A stretch of 64,000 nucleotides of DNA from Croceibacterium_A sp044506885 (GTDB lineage Bacteria > Pseudomonadota > Alphaproteobacteria > Sphingomonadales > Sphingomonadaceae): the NCBI GenBank assembly GCA_044506885.1, contig JBIQKC010000013.1:1-64000 (forward strand), written 5' to 3'. Shown here one piece after another: positions 1 to 7,845 of the stretch (positions within the stretch are counted from its first letter, which is position 1; the number at the start of each line of letters is the position of its first letter). The notes under the pieces were generated by a model that was not told the DNA's origin, did no database searches, and saw nothing but the letters and a program-made list of their open reading frames with translations. Made by a program: the position numbers and the translations under genes.

Positions 1-378
1 GGCCAGATCGAGGCCGAGCGAGGTGCCGTCGAGCGCGCGGATCGCACCCCGCAGCGCGGCGCGCACGCTTTCGGCGGTCAGCTCCTCGCCGTCGGGCCAG
101 GTTCCGTCGCGCAGGCGGAAGATGAAGGAGCGCCCGTCGTCGGTGACGATCCAGCGGTCGGCGAGCGCGGGGATGACTTCGCCCTGCGCGTTGAGCGCGA
201 CCAGCCCGGCCCCCGTCGCCGCGTGGACGTGCTGCCCGCCCGCCGAGAGCCGGACCCCGCCGCCGAACAGCCCTTCGGGCGTGTCGATGAACGCCACTTC
301 GCCGGAACCGTCGGCGCGCCCGCACCCGGCGAGCGCCGCGAGGCCGCAGAGGACAAGGACAAGGGAACGGCGCGCCAT
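1..378 (-). CDS. ABC transporter substrate-binding lipoprotein, family 5 (partial)
   Basis: The first 126 codons are in the window and the gene runs off its left edge. The start at 378 gives a short hydrophobic signal ending in a lipobox (LAALAGC), so the protein is probably an outer-leaflet or periplasmic lipoprotein. The following part (ALADRWIVTDDGRSFIFRLR, then DGTWPDGEELTAESV) matches the N-terminal pattern of peptide/nickel-type solute-binding proteins (SBP_bac_5). The substrate cannot be told, and the permease and ATPase genes would lie outside the window. Confidence 0.8.
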   Translation of the reverse strand, partial: MARRSLVLVLCGLAALAGCGRADGSGEVAFIDTPEGLFGGGVRLSAGGQHVHAATGAGLVALNAQGEVIPALADRWIVTDDGRSFIFRLRDGTWPDGEELTAESVRAALRGAIRALDGTSLGLDLA

Positions 379-445
379 GCGCCTGACTAAGCTGGCGCGG
401 GCGTGCGTTCAACCGGCCGCGCCGGGTGAAACGCGCCGGTGGCGG

Positions 446-811
446 TCAGATCTTGCGCAGGCGGTTGCGGTCGGTCGATCCGACCGCCGACCGGGTGTAT
501 CGCGGCGCCTGAAACTCCGACTCCCCGGTCGCGGGAGCGCGGACCTGCCGCGGATCGATCTCGTCGGCGAAGGCGATGCCGAAGCGGTTGCCCTGCTTCC
601 AGGCGACCGAGCCGTCGATCCAGCCGAGATTGCGCAATTCGACCGAGACCAGCGAGCCGCGCGATACGGCGACGTCGCCTTCGGCCATCATACCGCCGGG
701 CGAGAGGTTGCGGACCTTGACCCGATACGCCTCGTCGCGCCCGGACACGCGCAATTGCGCGAGCAGGAACAGACTGTCACGGTTGACCTGGCGAGTGTCG
801 ACTTGGCTCAT
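446..811 (-). CDS. PilZ domain protein
   Basis: A 121-residue protein made almost entirely of one PilZ-like beta-barrel. The pattern VRNLSPGGMMAEG followed by WKQGNRFGIAFADEIDP resembles the D/NxSxxG part of PilZ c-di-GMP receptors. The upstream RxxxR arginine pair is not clearly present, so binding of the nucleotide is uncertain. It is a stand-alone single-domain protein, as often seen in sphingomonads, and probably cytoplasmic. A CtrA-like box about 95 bases upstream of the start (906-920) suggests cell-cycle control, which is an inference. Confidence 0.8.
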   Translation of the reverse strand: MSQVDTRQVNRDSLFLLAQLRVSGRDEAYRVKVRNLSPGGMMAEGDVAVSRGSLVSVELRNLGWIDGSVAWKQGNRFGIAFADEIDPRQVRAPATGESEFQAPRYTRSAVGSTDRNRLRKI

Positions 812-905
812 CGTTCGGGCGGCCGGTTTCCTGCATGACCGCGCGGCCAGGAAGCCGTGCGGAATTTCGAAATTTCGATGCGCCCGAGCATATCAGATTT
901 ACCGG

Positions 906-920
906 CTAACCGACAGTTAA
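906..920. promoter_or_regulatory. Candidate CtrA box upstream of the PilZ gene
   Basis: The sequence CTAA-N7-TTAA lies in the gap between the PilZ start and the 3' end of dksA. The CtrA consensus in alphaproteobacteria is TTAA-N7-TTAA, so one base differs and the spacing is exact. It sits 95 bases before the PilZ start, a plausible operator or promoter distance. No binding data are available. Confidence 0.4.
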
Positions 921-957
921 CAGCACCCTGCGGTGTAACAACCTGTCCCGAAATGGG

Positions 958-1416
958 TCAGTCGTCGCGTGAAATCTTCTCGCGCCGTTCATGGGCCTGT
1001 TGCGCTTCAACGGTCATTGTCGCGATCGGACGGGCGATGAGGCGATTGATGCCGATCGGTTCCCCGGTGACTTCGCACCAGCCGTATTCGCCTTCGTCGA
1101 TCCGGCGCAGCGCGGCGTCGATCTTGGCGATCAGCTTGCGCTGGCGGTCGCGTGTGCGCAGCTCGATGCCCCAGTCGGTCTCGCTCGATGCGCGATCGTT
1201 GAGGTCGGGTTCCCGAATTGGGCCGTTTTGCAGCGATTGCAGGGTGTTTTCGGCGGCGCTGAGAATCGCCTTCTTCCATTCGAGCAGAAGCACCCGGAAG
1301 TAATTCTGCTGTCGCGGCGACATATACTCTTCGTCGTCCGATGGGGCATAGTCGCGATCAAGAGCACGCTTCGCCTTGGCGAGAATATCGATGTCGTCAT
1401 TGGGGACCGACGCCAT
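958..1416 (-). CDS. dksA: RNA polymerase-binding transcription factor DksA
   Basis: The 152-residue product has the DksA layout: N-terminal helices, a long coiled coil (about residues 35-110, with the tip sequence DRASSETDWGIELRTRDR) and a C-terminal zinc-finger region. DksA binds in the secondary channel of RNA polymerase and works with ppGpp in stringent control. In the finger only the first cysteine remains (YGWCEVTGEPIG, then ATMTVEAQ), so the four-cysteine zinc site of E. coli DksA is absent; this variant is common in alphaproteobacteria. A GGAG sequence about 10 bases upstream supports the start. Confidence 0.93.
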   Translation of the reverse strand: MASVPNDDIDILAKAKRALDRDYAPSDDEEYMSPRQQNYFRVLLLEWKKAILSAAENTLQSLQNGPIREPDLNDRASSETDWGIELRTRDRQRKLIAKIDAALRRIDEGEYGWCEVTGEPIGINRLIARPIATMTVEAQQAHERREKISRDD

Positions 1417-1596
1417 TCACGAACTCCGCAACCCGCAGCGCGAAACGACCGGACCAGTCGGAGGGCGGAGCCGCCCGGTCCGGCTTGGCGCGGCCTATAG
1501 GGGCACGATTATCCCGGCACAAGCGCCAATCCGGCCGATAGCGGCGGGGGCCTCAAGGGCGCGTTAACGGCCGGAAAAGTCGCGAGTTCCGGTCAC

Positions 1597-1624
1597 GGTT
1601 AACGCCGCGGAAACCGCGTTAACC
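1597..1624. promoter_or_regulatory. TTAAC inverted repeat in the dksA/Sel1 intergenic region
   Basis: A perfect 9-base inverted repeat, GGTTAACGC (1597-1605) and GCGTTAACC (1616-1624), with a 10-base spacer. A third related half, GCGTTAACGG, lies at 1561-1570. It is in the roughly 290-base gap between the divergent starts of dksA (1416) and the Sel1-repeat gene (1704). The symmetry suggests a dimeric regulator site. The spacing does not fit the TTAA-N7-TTAA rule of CtrA. Confidence 0.45.
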
Positions 1625-1703
1625 ATTTGTTGAGCGGGCGGTCCGAACATCGCCGCACAGCGCCCGTGGGAGGGGGCTGGGGAAATCGGGGGGAGTGACG
1701 ATC

Positions 1704-2036
1704 ATGGAATGGACCAGGATCGAGGAATTCGCGAAGATCAGGCCGGCCGATGCGACCGTGGCCGACCTGCACGTGGCGCGCTGCCTGGCGGCTGCCGCAG
1801 ACGGGGAGAGCGACGCCTGCTACGAGCTCGGCGTGATCTTTTCGACCGGCTGCCGGGGCGTGGCCGCCGACCTTGTCGAAGCGCACAAGTGGTTCAACCT
1901 GGCCGCGGCCGGCGGGCACGAGGAAGCGGCGCTGTGCCGCGCCGACGTGTCCGACGAGATGACCGCGCGCGAGATCGCCGAAGCCCAGCGCCGGGCGCGC
2001 GAATGGCTGCGCGCCGACATGCGCCGCGCGGCGTAG
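1704..2036 (+). CDS. Sel1-repeat family protein
   Basis: A small 110-residue protein. The central part (CYELGVIFSTGCRG, then DLVEAHKWFNLAAAGGHEEA) matches one and a half Sel1-like helical repeats (consensus AxxLGxxYxxGxGVxxDxxxAxxWxxxAAxxG). Sel1 repeats bind other proteins; nothing shows a partner here. The ATG at 1704 is preferred to an in-frame GTG at 1695 because a GGGGGAG run lies about 9 bases before it. The gene ends one base before the stop of the convergent acyltransferase gene. Confidence 0.75.
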   Translation: MEWTRIEEFAKIRPADATVADLHVARCLAAAADGESDACYELGVIFSTGCRGVAADLVEAHKWFNLAAAGGHEEAALCRADVSDEMTAREIAEAQRRAREWLRADMRRAA

Positions 2037-2037
2037 C

Positions 2038-3174
2038 TCACGCTTTCCGGAACGGCGTGCGGGTGCCGAGAAACAGCCGGTCCTGCGCCACGCCTTCGCG
2101 TTCGCGCTCGAGGAAATCGGCGATCGCGGCGCGCAAGCCGGGATCGGCGATCCAGTGCATCGACCAGGTGCGCACCGGCTCGTAGCCGCGCGCGAGCTTG
2201 TGCCCGCCTTGCGCCCCCGCCTCGACCCGCGAGAGGCCGCGCGCGATGGCGGCGTCGATCGCCCGATAGTAGCACAGCTCGAAATGGAGGAAGGGCTTGT
2301 CCGCGAGGCAGCCCCAGTAGCGGCCGTAGAGCGCATCCCCGCCGATGAAGTTGAGCGCCCCGGCGATCGGCCGCCCGTCCTCGAACGCGAGGATCAGCAG
2401 GATCCGTTCGGCCATCCGTTGGCCGAGAAGATCGAAAGCCTCGCGAGTCAGGTAGGGATGGCCCCATTTGCGCAATCCGGTGTCCTGGTAGAACAGCCAG
2501 AACGCGTCCCAGTGCTCGGGGCGGATGGCGTCTCCGGTCAGGGCGCGGATCTGCACCCCGTCTTGCGCGGCGCGCCGTTCCTTGCGCACGTCCTTGCGCT
2601 TGCGCGAGGACAGTTCGGCAAGGAAATCCTCGAACGAGGCATAGCCGCGATTGCGCCAGTGGAACTGGATGTCGGCGCGCGCGAGCCAGCCGGCCTGTTC
2701 GAACAGCGGCAACTGCTCCGGCTCGACGAACGTGGCGTGGGCGGAGGAAAAGCCGTTCAGCCGGCACAGTTGCTCGGCGGCGCGGAGCAAGGGTGCGGCG
2801 TAGGCGCGGTCGGCCAGCAGCAGGCGCGGGCCGGTGGCGGGAGTGAACGGCGCGGCGATTTGCAGCTTGGGGTAGTATTGGCCCCCGGCCCGCTCCCACG
2901 CATCGGCCCAGGCGTGGTCGAACACGTATTCGCCCTGGCTGTGGCTCTTGGCATAGGCGGGAAGCGCGCCGAGCAGGCCGCCCGAGGGATCTTCGAGGAC
3001 CAGCGGCGCGGGGGTCCAGCCGGTGGCGGGACCGACGCTGCCCGAATCCTCGAGCGCGGCGAGGAAGGCGTGGCTGACGAACGGATTGCCGGGGCCGGCC
3101 AGCCGGTCCCACTCCGCCGCCGGCAAGCTGCCCACCGAAGGCGCTACTCGGACGGTCAGGTCGGCTTCGGCCAT
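2038..3174 (-). CDS. GNAT/FemAB-like N-acyltransferase (COG3146 type)
   Basis: A 378-residue protein of the family called peptidogalycan biosynthesis or GNAT-like (PF04339). Features seen are the N-terminal WDRLAGPGNPFVSHAFLAAL, the central RKRKDVRKERR and HPYLTREAF, and the C-terminal ARGYEPVRTWSMHWI. Members are about 380-400 residues and fold as two acyltransferase domains. The biochemical role is unproven, so the substrate is left open. It is the last gene before the convergent Sel1 gene and has a 53-base gap to the RidA gene upstream. Confidence 0.85.
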   Translation of the reverse strand: MAEADLTVRVAPSVGSLPAAEWDRLAGPGNPFVSHAFLAALEDSGSVGPATGWTPAPLVLEDPSGGLLGALPAYAKSHSQGEYVFDHAWADAWERAGGQYYPKLQIAAPFTPATGPRLLLADRAYAAPLLRAAEQLCRLNGFSSAHATFVEPEQLPLFEQAGWLARADIQFHWRNRGYASFEDFLAELSSRKRKDVRKERRAAQDGVQIRALTGDAIRPEHWDAFWLFYQDTGLRKWGHPYLTREAFDLLGQRMAERILLILAFEDGRPIAGALNFIGGDALYGRYWGCLADKPFLHFELCYYRAIDAAIARGLSRVEAGAQGGHKLARGYEPVRTWSMHWIADPGLRAAIADFLEREREGVAQDRLFLGTRTPFRKA

Positions 3175-3227
3175 GCCGGCCAAGGTAGGGCCTGGACCCG
3201 AAGGCGGCAACGGCCGGGCGGCGCGAA

Positions 3228-3686
3228 TCAGGCTTTCAGGGCGACGATCGCGTCCACTTCGACCGCCGCGCCGAGCGGCAGGACCGGAACGCCGACCGCG
3301 CTGCGGGCGTGCTTGCCGGCCTCGCCGAAGACTTCGGCCATCAGCTCGGACGCGCCGTTGGCGACCTTCGGCTGGTCGATGAACGCGGCGGCGGAACTGA
3401 CGAAGGCGCCGAGCTTCACGATCCGCTCGACCCGGTCCAGCGAACCGAGCGCGGCCTGGAGCTGCGCGAGGATCATCAGCCCACAGGCGCGCGCGGCGGC
3501 CGCGCCTTGTTCGAGCGAGACGTCTTCGCCGAGGCGGCCGGTGACGAGCTGGCCGTCGATGAACGGCAGCTGCCCCGACACGTGCGCGAGATCGCCGGCG
3601 ACGACGACCGGCACATAGGCGGCGACCGGAGCGGCGGCCGGGGGCAGGACGATGCCGCGTTCGGCGAGGCGTTCGGAAATGCTCAT
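3228..3686 (-). CDS. RidA family protein
   Basis: A 152-residue YjgF/YER057c/UK114 protein. Members of about 150 residues form a RidA subgroup close to enamine/imine deaminases that remove 2-aminoacrylate. Seen are HVSGQLPF near residue 38, the central GLMILAQLQAALGSLDRVERIVKLG and the C-terminal VLPLGAAVEVDAIV. The arginine that binds the carboxylate in RidA (usually in an R-x-V segment) is not clear, so activity is uncertain. The start ATG overlaps the stop of the upstream HAD gene by four bases, so the two are translated together. Confidence 0.87.
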   Translation of the reverse strand: MSISERLAERGIVLPPAAAPVAAYVPVVVAGDLAHVSGQLPFIDGQLVTGRLGEDVSLEQGAAAARACGLMILAQLQAALGSLDRVERIVKLGAFVSSAAAFIDQPKVANGASELMAEVFGEAGKHARSAVGVPVLPLGAAVEVDAIVALKA

Positions 3687-4306
3687 GGCCGCGGTCCATG
3701 CAACGTTTCGAGCAGCCAGGGCAAGGCTTGCGCCCAGGTGTCGAGCCGGGCGTGCGCGTGCCCTGCCGTAAAGGCGCAGGGGATATGAGGCGCGACCGCC
3801 GGCTCGCCGCACAGGTGCAGGCGGGAAACCTCGGGCCGGCACTCGGCGGCGGAGGCGAGGTGGTGGGCGATGTCGTCGACGAACACCGCGCGGCTCGGCG
3901 CGTAATGTTCGACGATCCGCCGCAGGGCCGGCCCCTTGGGGCCCTGATTGGTGAAGACCGGCGCGGCGATGCCGTGGCCGCGAAGCTGGGCCGCGCGCAT
4001 CTCGCGATAGCGGTCGCCCAGATTGGTGAGCACGACCACGTCGGCTTCGCGTTGCAACTCGGCAATCGCCGACACCGCGCCTTCGATCGGAGTCTGGCAG
4101 TGCATCTCGGTATCGAAGAACAGTTCGAGGTAGCGCCACTTCTCCTCGTCGGCGAGCGGCGCGCCGCCCCTGCTGACCATGGTCGAGAACGGGTTGGCGT
4201 CGAGCGCGAATTCGACCCCGTGCGCCTTGCCGACCCAGTCGCGGAAATGGCGCACCATGTGCAGCAGCACTTCGTCGCAATCGGTGACGAGGAGAGGGCG
4301 GCTCAT
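3683..4306 (-). CDS. HAD family hydrolase
   Basis: A 207-residue haloacid dehalogenase-like protein. Motif I is TDCDEVLL (nucleophile Asp9 and Asp11), motif II is VVLTNLG, and motif IV is AVFVDDIAHHL. The short cap region (HFRDWVGKAHGVEF) is helical. Such enzymes are usually phosphatases; the substrate is unknown. It lies between DUF3572 (4-base overlap, 4303-4306) and RidA (4-base overlap, 3683-3686), forming a compact three-gene operon. Confidence 0.85.
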   Translation of the reverse strand: MSRPLLVTDCDEVLLHMVRHFRDWVGKAHGVEFALDANPFSTMVSRGGAPLADEEKWRYLELFFDTEMHCQTPIEGAVSAIAELQREADVVVLTNLGDRYREMRAAQLRGHGIAAPVFTNQGPKGPALRRIVEHYAPSRAVFVDDIAHHLASAAECRPEVSRLHLCGEPAVAPHIPCAFTAGHAHARLDTWAQALPWLLETLHGPRP

Positions 4307-4569
4307 GAACCGGGTCCGCCGCGGGCGGCGGCGATTTCGGCCGGCGCGCAGCCGAGCGACTCGGCCGCCGCGAGAAGGTCCGGCTCGTGCGCGCAGAGGA
4401 AATCGAGCACCGCGAGGTGAGTCGCCGGTTCCCCGATCGCGCCGCGCAACCCGTCCGGCGTGAGGCCGGTAATATCGAGAAAGCGGCCGGCGCGCGCGGG
4501 ATCGGAAAGGACCCAGGCAAGCGCGCGCAGCGCAAGCTCCGTGGTATCCTTAACCGAATCTTCGGACAT
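4303..4569 (-). CDS. DUF3572 family protein
   Basis: An 88-residue, mostly helical protein matching DUF3572 (ALRALAWVLSDPARAGRFLDIT, GLTPDGLRGAI, AVLDFLCAHEPDLLAAAESLG). The family is limited to alphaproteobacteria and has no known function. It is first in the DUF3572-HAD-RidA operon and diverges from divK with an 80-base gap, a neighbourhood often seen in sphingomonads. Confidence 0.85.
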   Translation of the reverse strand: MSEDSVKDTTELALRALAWVLSDPARAGRFLDITGLTPDGLRGAIGEPATHLAVLDFLCAHEPDLLAAAESLGCAPAEIAAARGGPGS

Positions 4570-4649
4570 CTTAAGAATTGTCAGCTATCCATTAACGAGA
4601 TAGTCGCGTCGCGTCGACTTCCGGGGGGAAACGGAAGCGTGAGGACCAC

Positions 4650-5018
4650 ATGCAGAAGCGAATCCTCGTTGTCGAGGACAACGATCTCAACCGGAAACTG
4701 TTCTGCGACGTGCTGCGGGCGAGCGGCTTTGCGGTGGAACCCGTAGCCGACGGTCACCACGCGATCGAGAAGGCGCGCAGCTTCATCCCCAACCTGGTGG
4801 TGATGGACATCCAGTTGCAGGACGTGTCCGGGCTCGATCTCATCGCCAGCCTCAAGCAGGATACCGTGCTGGCGGAAGTGCCGGTGCTGGCGGTGACCGC
4901 CTATGCCGGCAAGGGCGACGAACAGCGCATCCGCGAAATCGGGGCCGAAGGCTATCTGGCCAAGCCGGTTTCGATCGGGCCGTTCATGGCCGCGGTGCGG
5001 GGACTGGTCGGGGGGTAG
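4650..5018 (+). CDS. divK: Single-domain response regulator DivK
   Basis: The 122-residue product is one receiver domain. It has the acidic pocket Glu9-Asp10, phosphoacceptor Asp53 (VVMDIQL), the switch Thr in VLAVTAYAG and Lys in YLAKPVS. DivK relays cell-cycle phosphosignals between the DivJ/PleC kinases and DivL-CckA, and so lowers CtrA activity. It is the first gene to the right of the divergent DUF3572 operon. The 80-base upstream gap is unusually A/T-rich, with several TTAA tetramers (4550, 4571, 4592), but none has exact CtrA-box spacing. Confidence 0.92.
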   Translation: MQKRILVVEDNDLNRKLFCDVLRASGFAVEPVADGHHAIEKARSFIPNLVVMDIQLQDVSGLDLIASLKQDTVLAEVPVLAVTAYAGKGDEQRIREIGAEGYLAKPVSIGPFMAAVRGLVGG

Positions 5019-5186
5019 CGCGCCCGGCAGGCGACGTTCGGCGGATCGCGACTTGCCGGGATCGGGACTTGCCATGCCGCCTCACGCTTGACATGCGTGG
5101 CGCGGAGGGCCGCTTTTCGGCCGCAATGGCGTGGCAAGCGCTGCGCCGACCGCGAAGCGCGCCACGAACCAACGAAGGAGTTCCGG

Positions 5187-5429
5187 ATGGAACGACAGGA
5201 AGCCGACAGCCGCATCCGCGCGCTGATCGAGCCGTTCAACAAGAAGGGCGTGGAGATCGCCGAGGGCACGACGTTCGCCGGCGACCTTGAGTTCGACAGT
5301 CTGACGGTGATGGATTTCGTCGCCGCCATCGAGGACGATTTCGACATCATCATCAGCATGAACCAGCAGGCCGAGATCGAGAGCTACGGCCAGCTGGTCG
5401 ATGCCGTGCGCGAGCTCGCCGACGGATGA
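5187..5429 (+). CDS. Acyl carrier protein (sphingolipid-associated)
   Basis: An 80-residue acyl carrier protein. The phosphopantetheine attachment motif is DSLTVMDF, with the serine near residue 36. The start at 5187 has AAGGAG seven bases upstream. Its stop overlaps the next start (ATGA), coupling it to serine palmitoyltransferase. In sphingolipid-forming alphaproteobacteria this dedicated carrier probably supplies the acyl group for serine condensation. Confidence 0.9.
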   Translation: MERQEADSRIRALIEPFNKKGVEIAEGTTFAGDLEFDSLTVMDFVAAIEDDFDIIISMNQQAEIESYGQLVDAVRELADG

Positions 5430-6676
5430 GCGAGGGCATAAGCCAGGCCGACCAGCCGCCGGTGCTGGAAGGGGAAGCGCGCGACCTGTTCTCCAAGTTC
5501 GACGAGGTCATCCGCACGCGCGAAACGCTGCTGTCGAGCGGCGTGACCGATCCGTTCGGACTGGTGATGGAAAAGGTCCTCTCTCCCACCCGCGCGATCT
5601 GCAACGGGCGCGACACGATCCTGCTCGGCACCTACAACTACATGGGCATGACGTTCGACCCGGACGTGATCCGGGCCGGCAAGGACGCGCTCGACAACTA
5701 CGGTTCGGGCACGACCGGGAGCCGGGTGCTCAACGGAACCTACCAGGGGCACAAGGAAGTCGAGGCGGCGCTGCGCGAATTCTACGCGATGGATCACGCC
5801 ATGGTGTTTTCGACCGGATACCAGGCGAACCTTGGCGTGATCAGCACGATCGCCGGCAAGGGCGACTACATCGTGCTCGACATCGACAGCCATGCGAGCA
5901 TCTGGGACGGGTGCGCGCTGGGCAATGCCGAAGTGGTGCCGTTCAAGCACAACGACATCGAGGCGATGGACAAGCGGCTCGGCCGCATTCCCGCGGGCGC
6001 GGGCAAGCTGGTGGTGCTGGAAGGCGTCTATTCGATGCTCGGCGACGTCGCCCCGCTGAAAGAGATGATCGCGGTCGCCAAAAAGCACGGCGCGATGGTG
6101 CTGGTGGACGAAGCGCATTCGATGGGCTTCATCGGCCCCAACGGGCGCGGCGTGGCCGAGGATCAGGGAGTGATCGACCAAGTCGATTTCGTGATCGGCA
6201 CGTTCTCCAAGTCGGTCGGCACGGTGGGCGGCTTCTGCGTCTCCAACCACCCGAAGTTCGAGATCATGCGGCTGGTGTGCCGCCCCTACGTGTTCACCGC
6301 CAGCCTGCCCCCGAGCGTGGTGGCGACCGCCGCGACCAGCATCCGCAAGCTGATGCATGGCGGCAACAAGCGGGCGCACCTGTGGGAGAATTCGCGCCGG
6401 CTGCACGGCGGGCTCAAGGACCTCGGCTTCACGCTCGGCACCGACGAGCCGCAGAGCGCGATCGTGGCCGTCATCATGCCCGACCTGGAGCGCGGGGCGG
6501 CGATGTGGGAAGCGCTGCTGAAGGAGGGGCTCTACGTCAACCTCGCCCGCCCGCCGGCGACGCCCGCCAACATGACCCTGCTGCGCTGCTCGCTCTGCGC
6601 CGAGCATTCGAGCGAGGAAGTCGAGACGATCCTCGGCATGTTCGAGCGCGCCGGGAAGGCCGTGGGTATTATATAA
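5426..6676 (+). CDS. spt: Serine palmitoyltransferase
   Basis: A 416-residue PLP enzyme of the alpha-oxoamine synthase family. It condenses L-serine with a long acyl thioester to 3-ketosphinganine, the first step of sphingolipid synthesis. Seen are YNYMGMTFDP near the N-terminus, GSGTTGSRVLNGT, the cofactor-binding VDEAHSMG, and the Schiff-base Lys262 in GTFSKSVGTVGG. Length matches the soluble Sphingomonas enzyme (about 420). The enzyme is cytoplasmic. Later sphingolipid genes are not in the window. A perfect 19-base hairpin follows the stop (6691-6740). Confidence 0.95.
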   Translation: MSEGISQADQPPVLEGEARDLFSKFDEVIRTRETLLSSGVTDPFGLVMEKVLSPTRAICNGRDTILLGTYNYMGMTFDPDVIRAGKDALDNYGSGTTGSRVLNGTYQGHKEVEAALREFYAMDHAMVFSTGYQANLGVISTIAGKGDYIVLDIDSHASIWDGCALGNAEVVPFKHNDIEAMDKRLGRIPAGAGKLVVLEGVYSMLGDVAPLKEMIAVAKKHGAMVLVDEAHSMGFIGPNGRGVAEDQGVIDQVDFVIGTFSKSVGTVGGFCVSNHPKFEIMRLVCRPYVFTASLPPSVVATAATSIRKLMHGGNKRAHLWENSRRLHGGLKDLGFTLGTDEPQSAIVAVIMPDLERGAAMWEALLKEGLYVNLARPPATPANMTLLRCSLCAEHSSEEVETILGMFERAGKAVGII

Positions 6677-6690
6677 ACGTCTGAATATAT

Positions 6691-6740
6691 GTAATTTATC
6701 CCACATTTTGCCAGTTTATGAAAAATGTGGGATAAATTAC
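6691..6740. promoter_or_regulatory. AT-rich perfect 19-bp inverted repeat at the start of the nucleotidyltransferase gene
   Basis: Arms 6691-6709 and 6722-6740 are exact reverse complements (core TTTATCCCACATTTT) around a 12-base loop. The arms are about two-thirds A+T in a genome of two-thirds G+C. The right arm contains the ATG of the next gene at 6725. It may be an operator, a translational hairpin hiding the start, or a terminator for spt; there is no U-tract after the right arm, so a simple terminator is less likely. Confidence 0.6.
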
Positions 6741-7714
6741 CGGCGATGCTTCATCCGTTCACCGACGAGCAGGCGCGCGCACTGATCAATCTGCGCCAGC
6801 GCTACGAGACTTGGCGCGATGCCGAGCGGGCCTGGCGCACCCTGCCCTACGACCTCAGGCGCAAGCGGGTCGGCGAATACGAATACCTCTACGAAATCCA
6901 CGATCGCTCGGGGAACGGAACAAGCCTCGGCCGCTGGGACGAGGCGGCCGAGCACAGGTTCGAGACCTACCGGGCCGAGAAAGCAGCATTGAAAACGCGG
7001 CTGGACGCCACTCGCGGCGCCGTGGAGGAAGGTGCGCGGCTGAGCCGCGCTCTGCGCGTGCCGATGCTGGCCAGCGCCGCCGGACCAATCTTGCGCGAAG
7101 CCGACTGCCGCAGCCTGCTCGACGGGCAGTTGCTGGTGGTGGGTACCAACGCACTGCTCGCCTATGCTTACGAAGCCGTGGCCGGGCTCGGGCTTTCGGA
7201 CGAGACCGAGGACTTCGATCTCGCCTGGGCCGGCGCCGAGCAGCCGGAGGGCGCACCGGTGTGGGAGATGCTCAAGGCGGTCGATCCAACCTTCACCGTC
7301 AACACCGAGCGAACGTTCCAGGCGCGCAATGCCGCCGCTTACGAAGTCGAGTTGCTGATCGCGCCGTCACGCGCCGCCACGCTTAGCCGCCTCGACAAAC
7401 CCCACCCGATTCCGCTGCCGGAACAGGAATGGCTGCTGCTCGGCCGGCCGGTAGACCAGGTTGTCGCCTGCCGGGACGCGACCGCCGCACGGCTCGTCGC
7501 TCCCGATCCGCGCTGGTTCGCGCTGCACAAGCTGTGGCTCTCCCTGCAAGCCAAGCGCAACCCCTTCAAGCGGCGCAAGGATCGCCAGCAAGGCAAGGCC
7601 GTGCTCGACGCCGTGGCCGAGGCGATGCCGCACTATCCGCTGGACGCCGGTTTCGCGGCGGAGATTCCGCCGGAGCTGGAGCCGATGTGGGCGGAGTGGA
7701 ACGAGGGGCGCTGA
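6725..7714 (+). CDS. Nucleotidyltransferase-fold protein (NTP_transf_8 / GSU2403-like)
   Basis: A 329-residue protein with a helical N-terminal third followed by a nucleotidyltransferase core: VGTNALLAYAYEAVAG, then TEDFDLAWAG (the acidic pair expected to bind metal). This pattern matches the NTP_transf_8 (GSU2403) group, whose function is not known. The C-terminal part has WFALHKLWLSLQAKRNPFKRRKD, typical of these proteins. Translation may begin at the ATG inside the inverted repeat (6725) or at a second ATG at 6746; neither has a clear ribosome site. It stands alone and could be accessory. Confidence 0.7.
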   Translation: MWDKLPAMLHPFTDEQARALINLRQRYETWRDAERAWRTLPYDLRRKRVGEYEYLYEIHDRSGNGTSLGRWDEAAEHRFETYRAEKAALKTRLDATRGAVEEGARLSRALRVPMLASAAGPILREADCRSLLDGQLLVVGTNALLAYAYEAVAGLGLSDETEDFDLAWAGAEQPEGAPVWEMLKAVDPTFTVNTERTFQARNAAAYEVELLIAPSRAATLSRLDKPHPIPLPEQEWLLLGRPVDQVVACRDATAARLVAPDPRWFALHKLWLSLQAKRNPFKRRKDRQQGKAVLDAVAEAMPHYPLDAGFAAEIPPELEPMWAEWNEGR

Positions 7715-7845
7715 CGCTGGCCGCCGTTGCGCGACGGCATGCTTGTCGAAGCCGCCGGTCGAGGCGCATAACGGCCTCCGGCCGCTCCGTTTCCGGGAGT
7801 CGGGGAACGGAGTTTCCGGCCGCGTTGCGGAAAAAGGGGGATTGC

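Noticed and set aside
4550..4596. CtrA box between DUF3572 and divK
   Set aside because: Several TTAA tetramers are present but none has the seven-base spacing of the consensus.
6697..6706. DnaA box in TTATCCCACA of the inverted repeat
   Set aside because: An extra C breaks the TTATCCACA consensus, and there is no cluster of boxes or origin-type genes.
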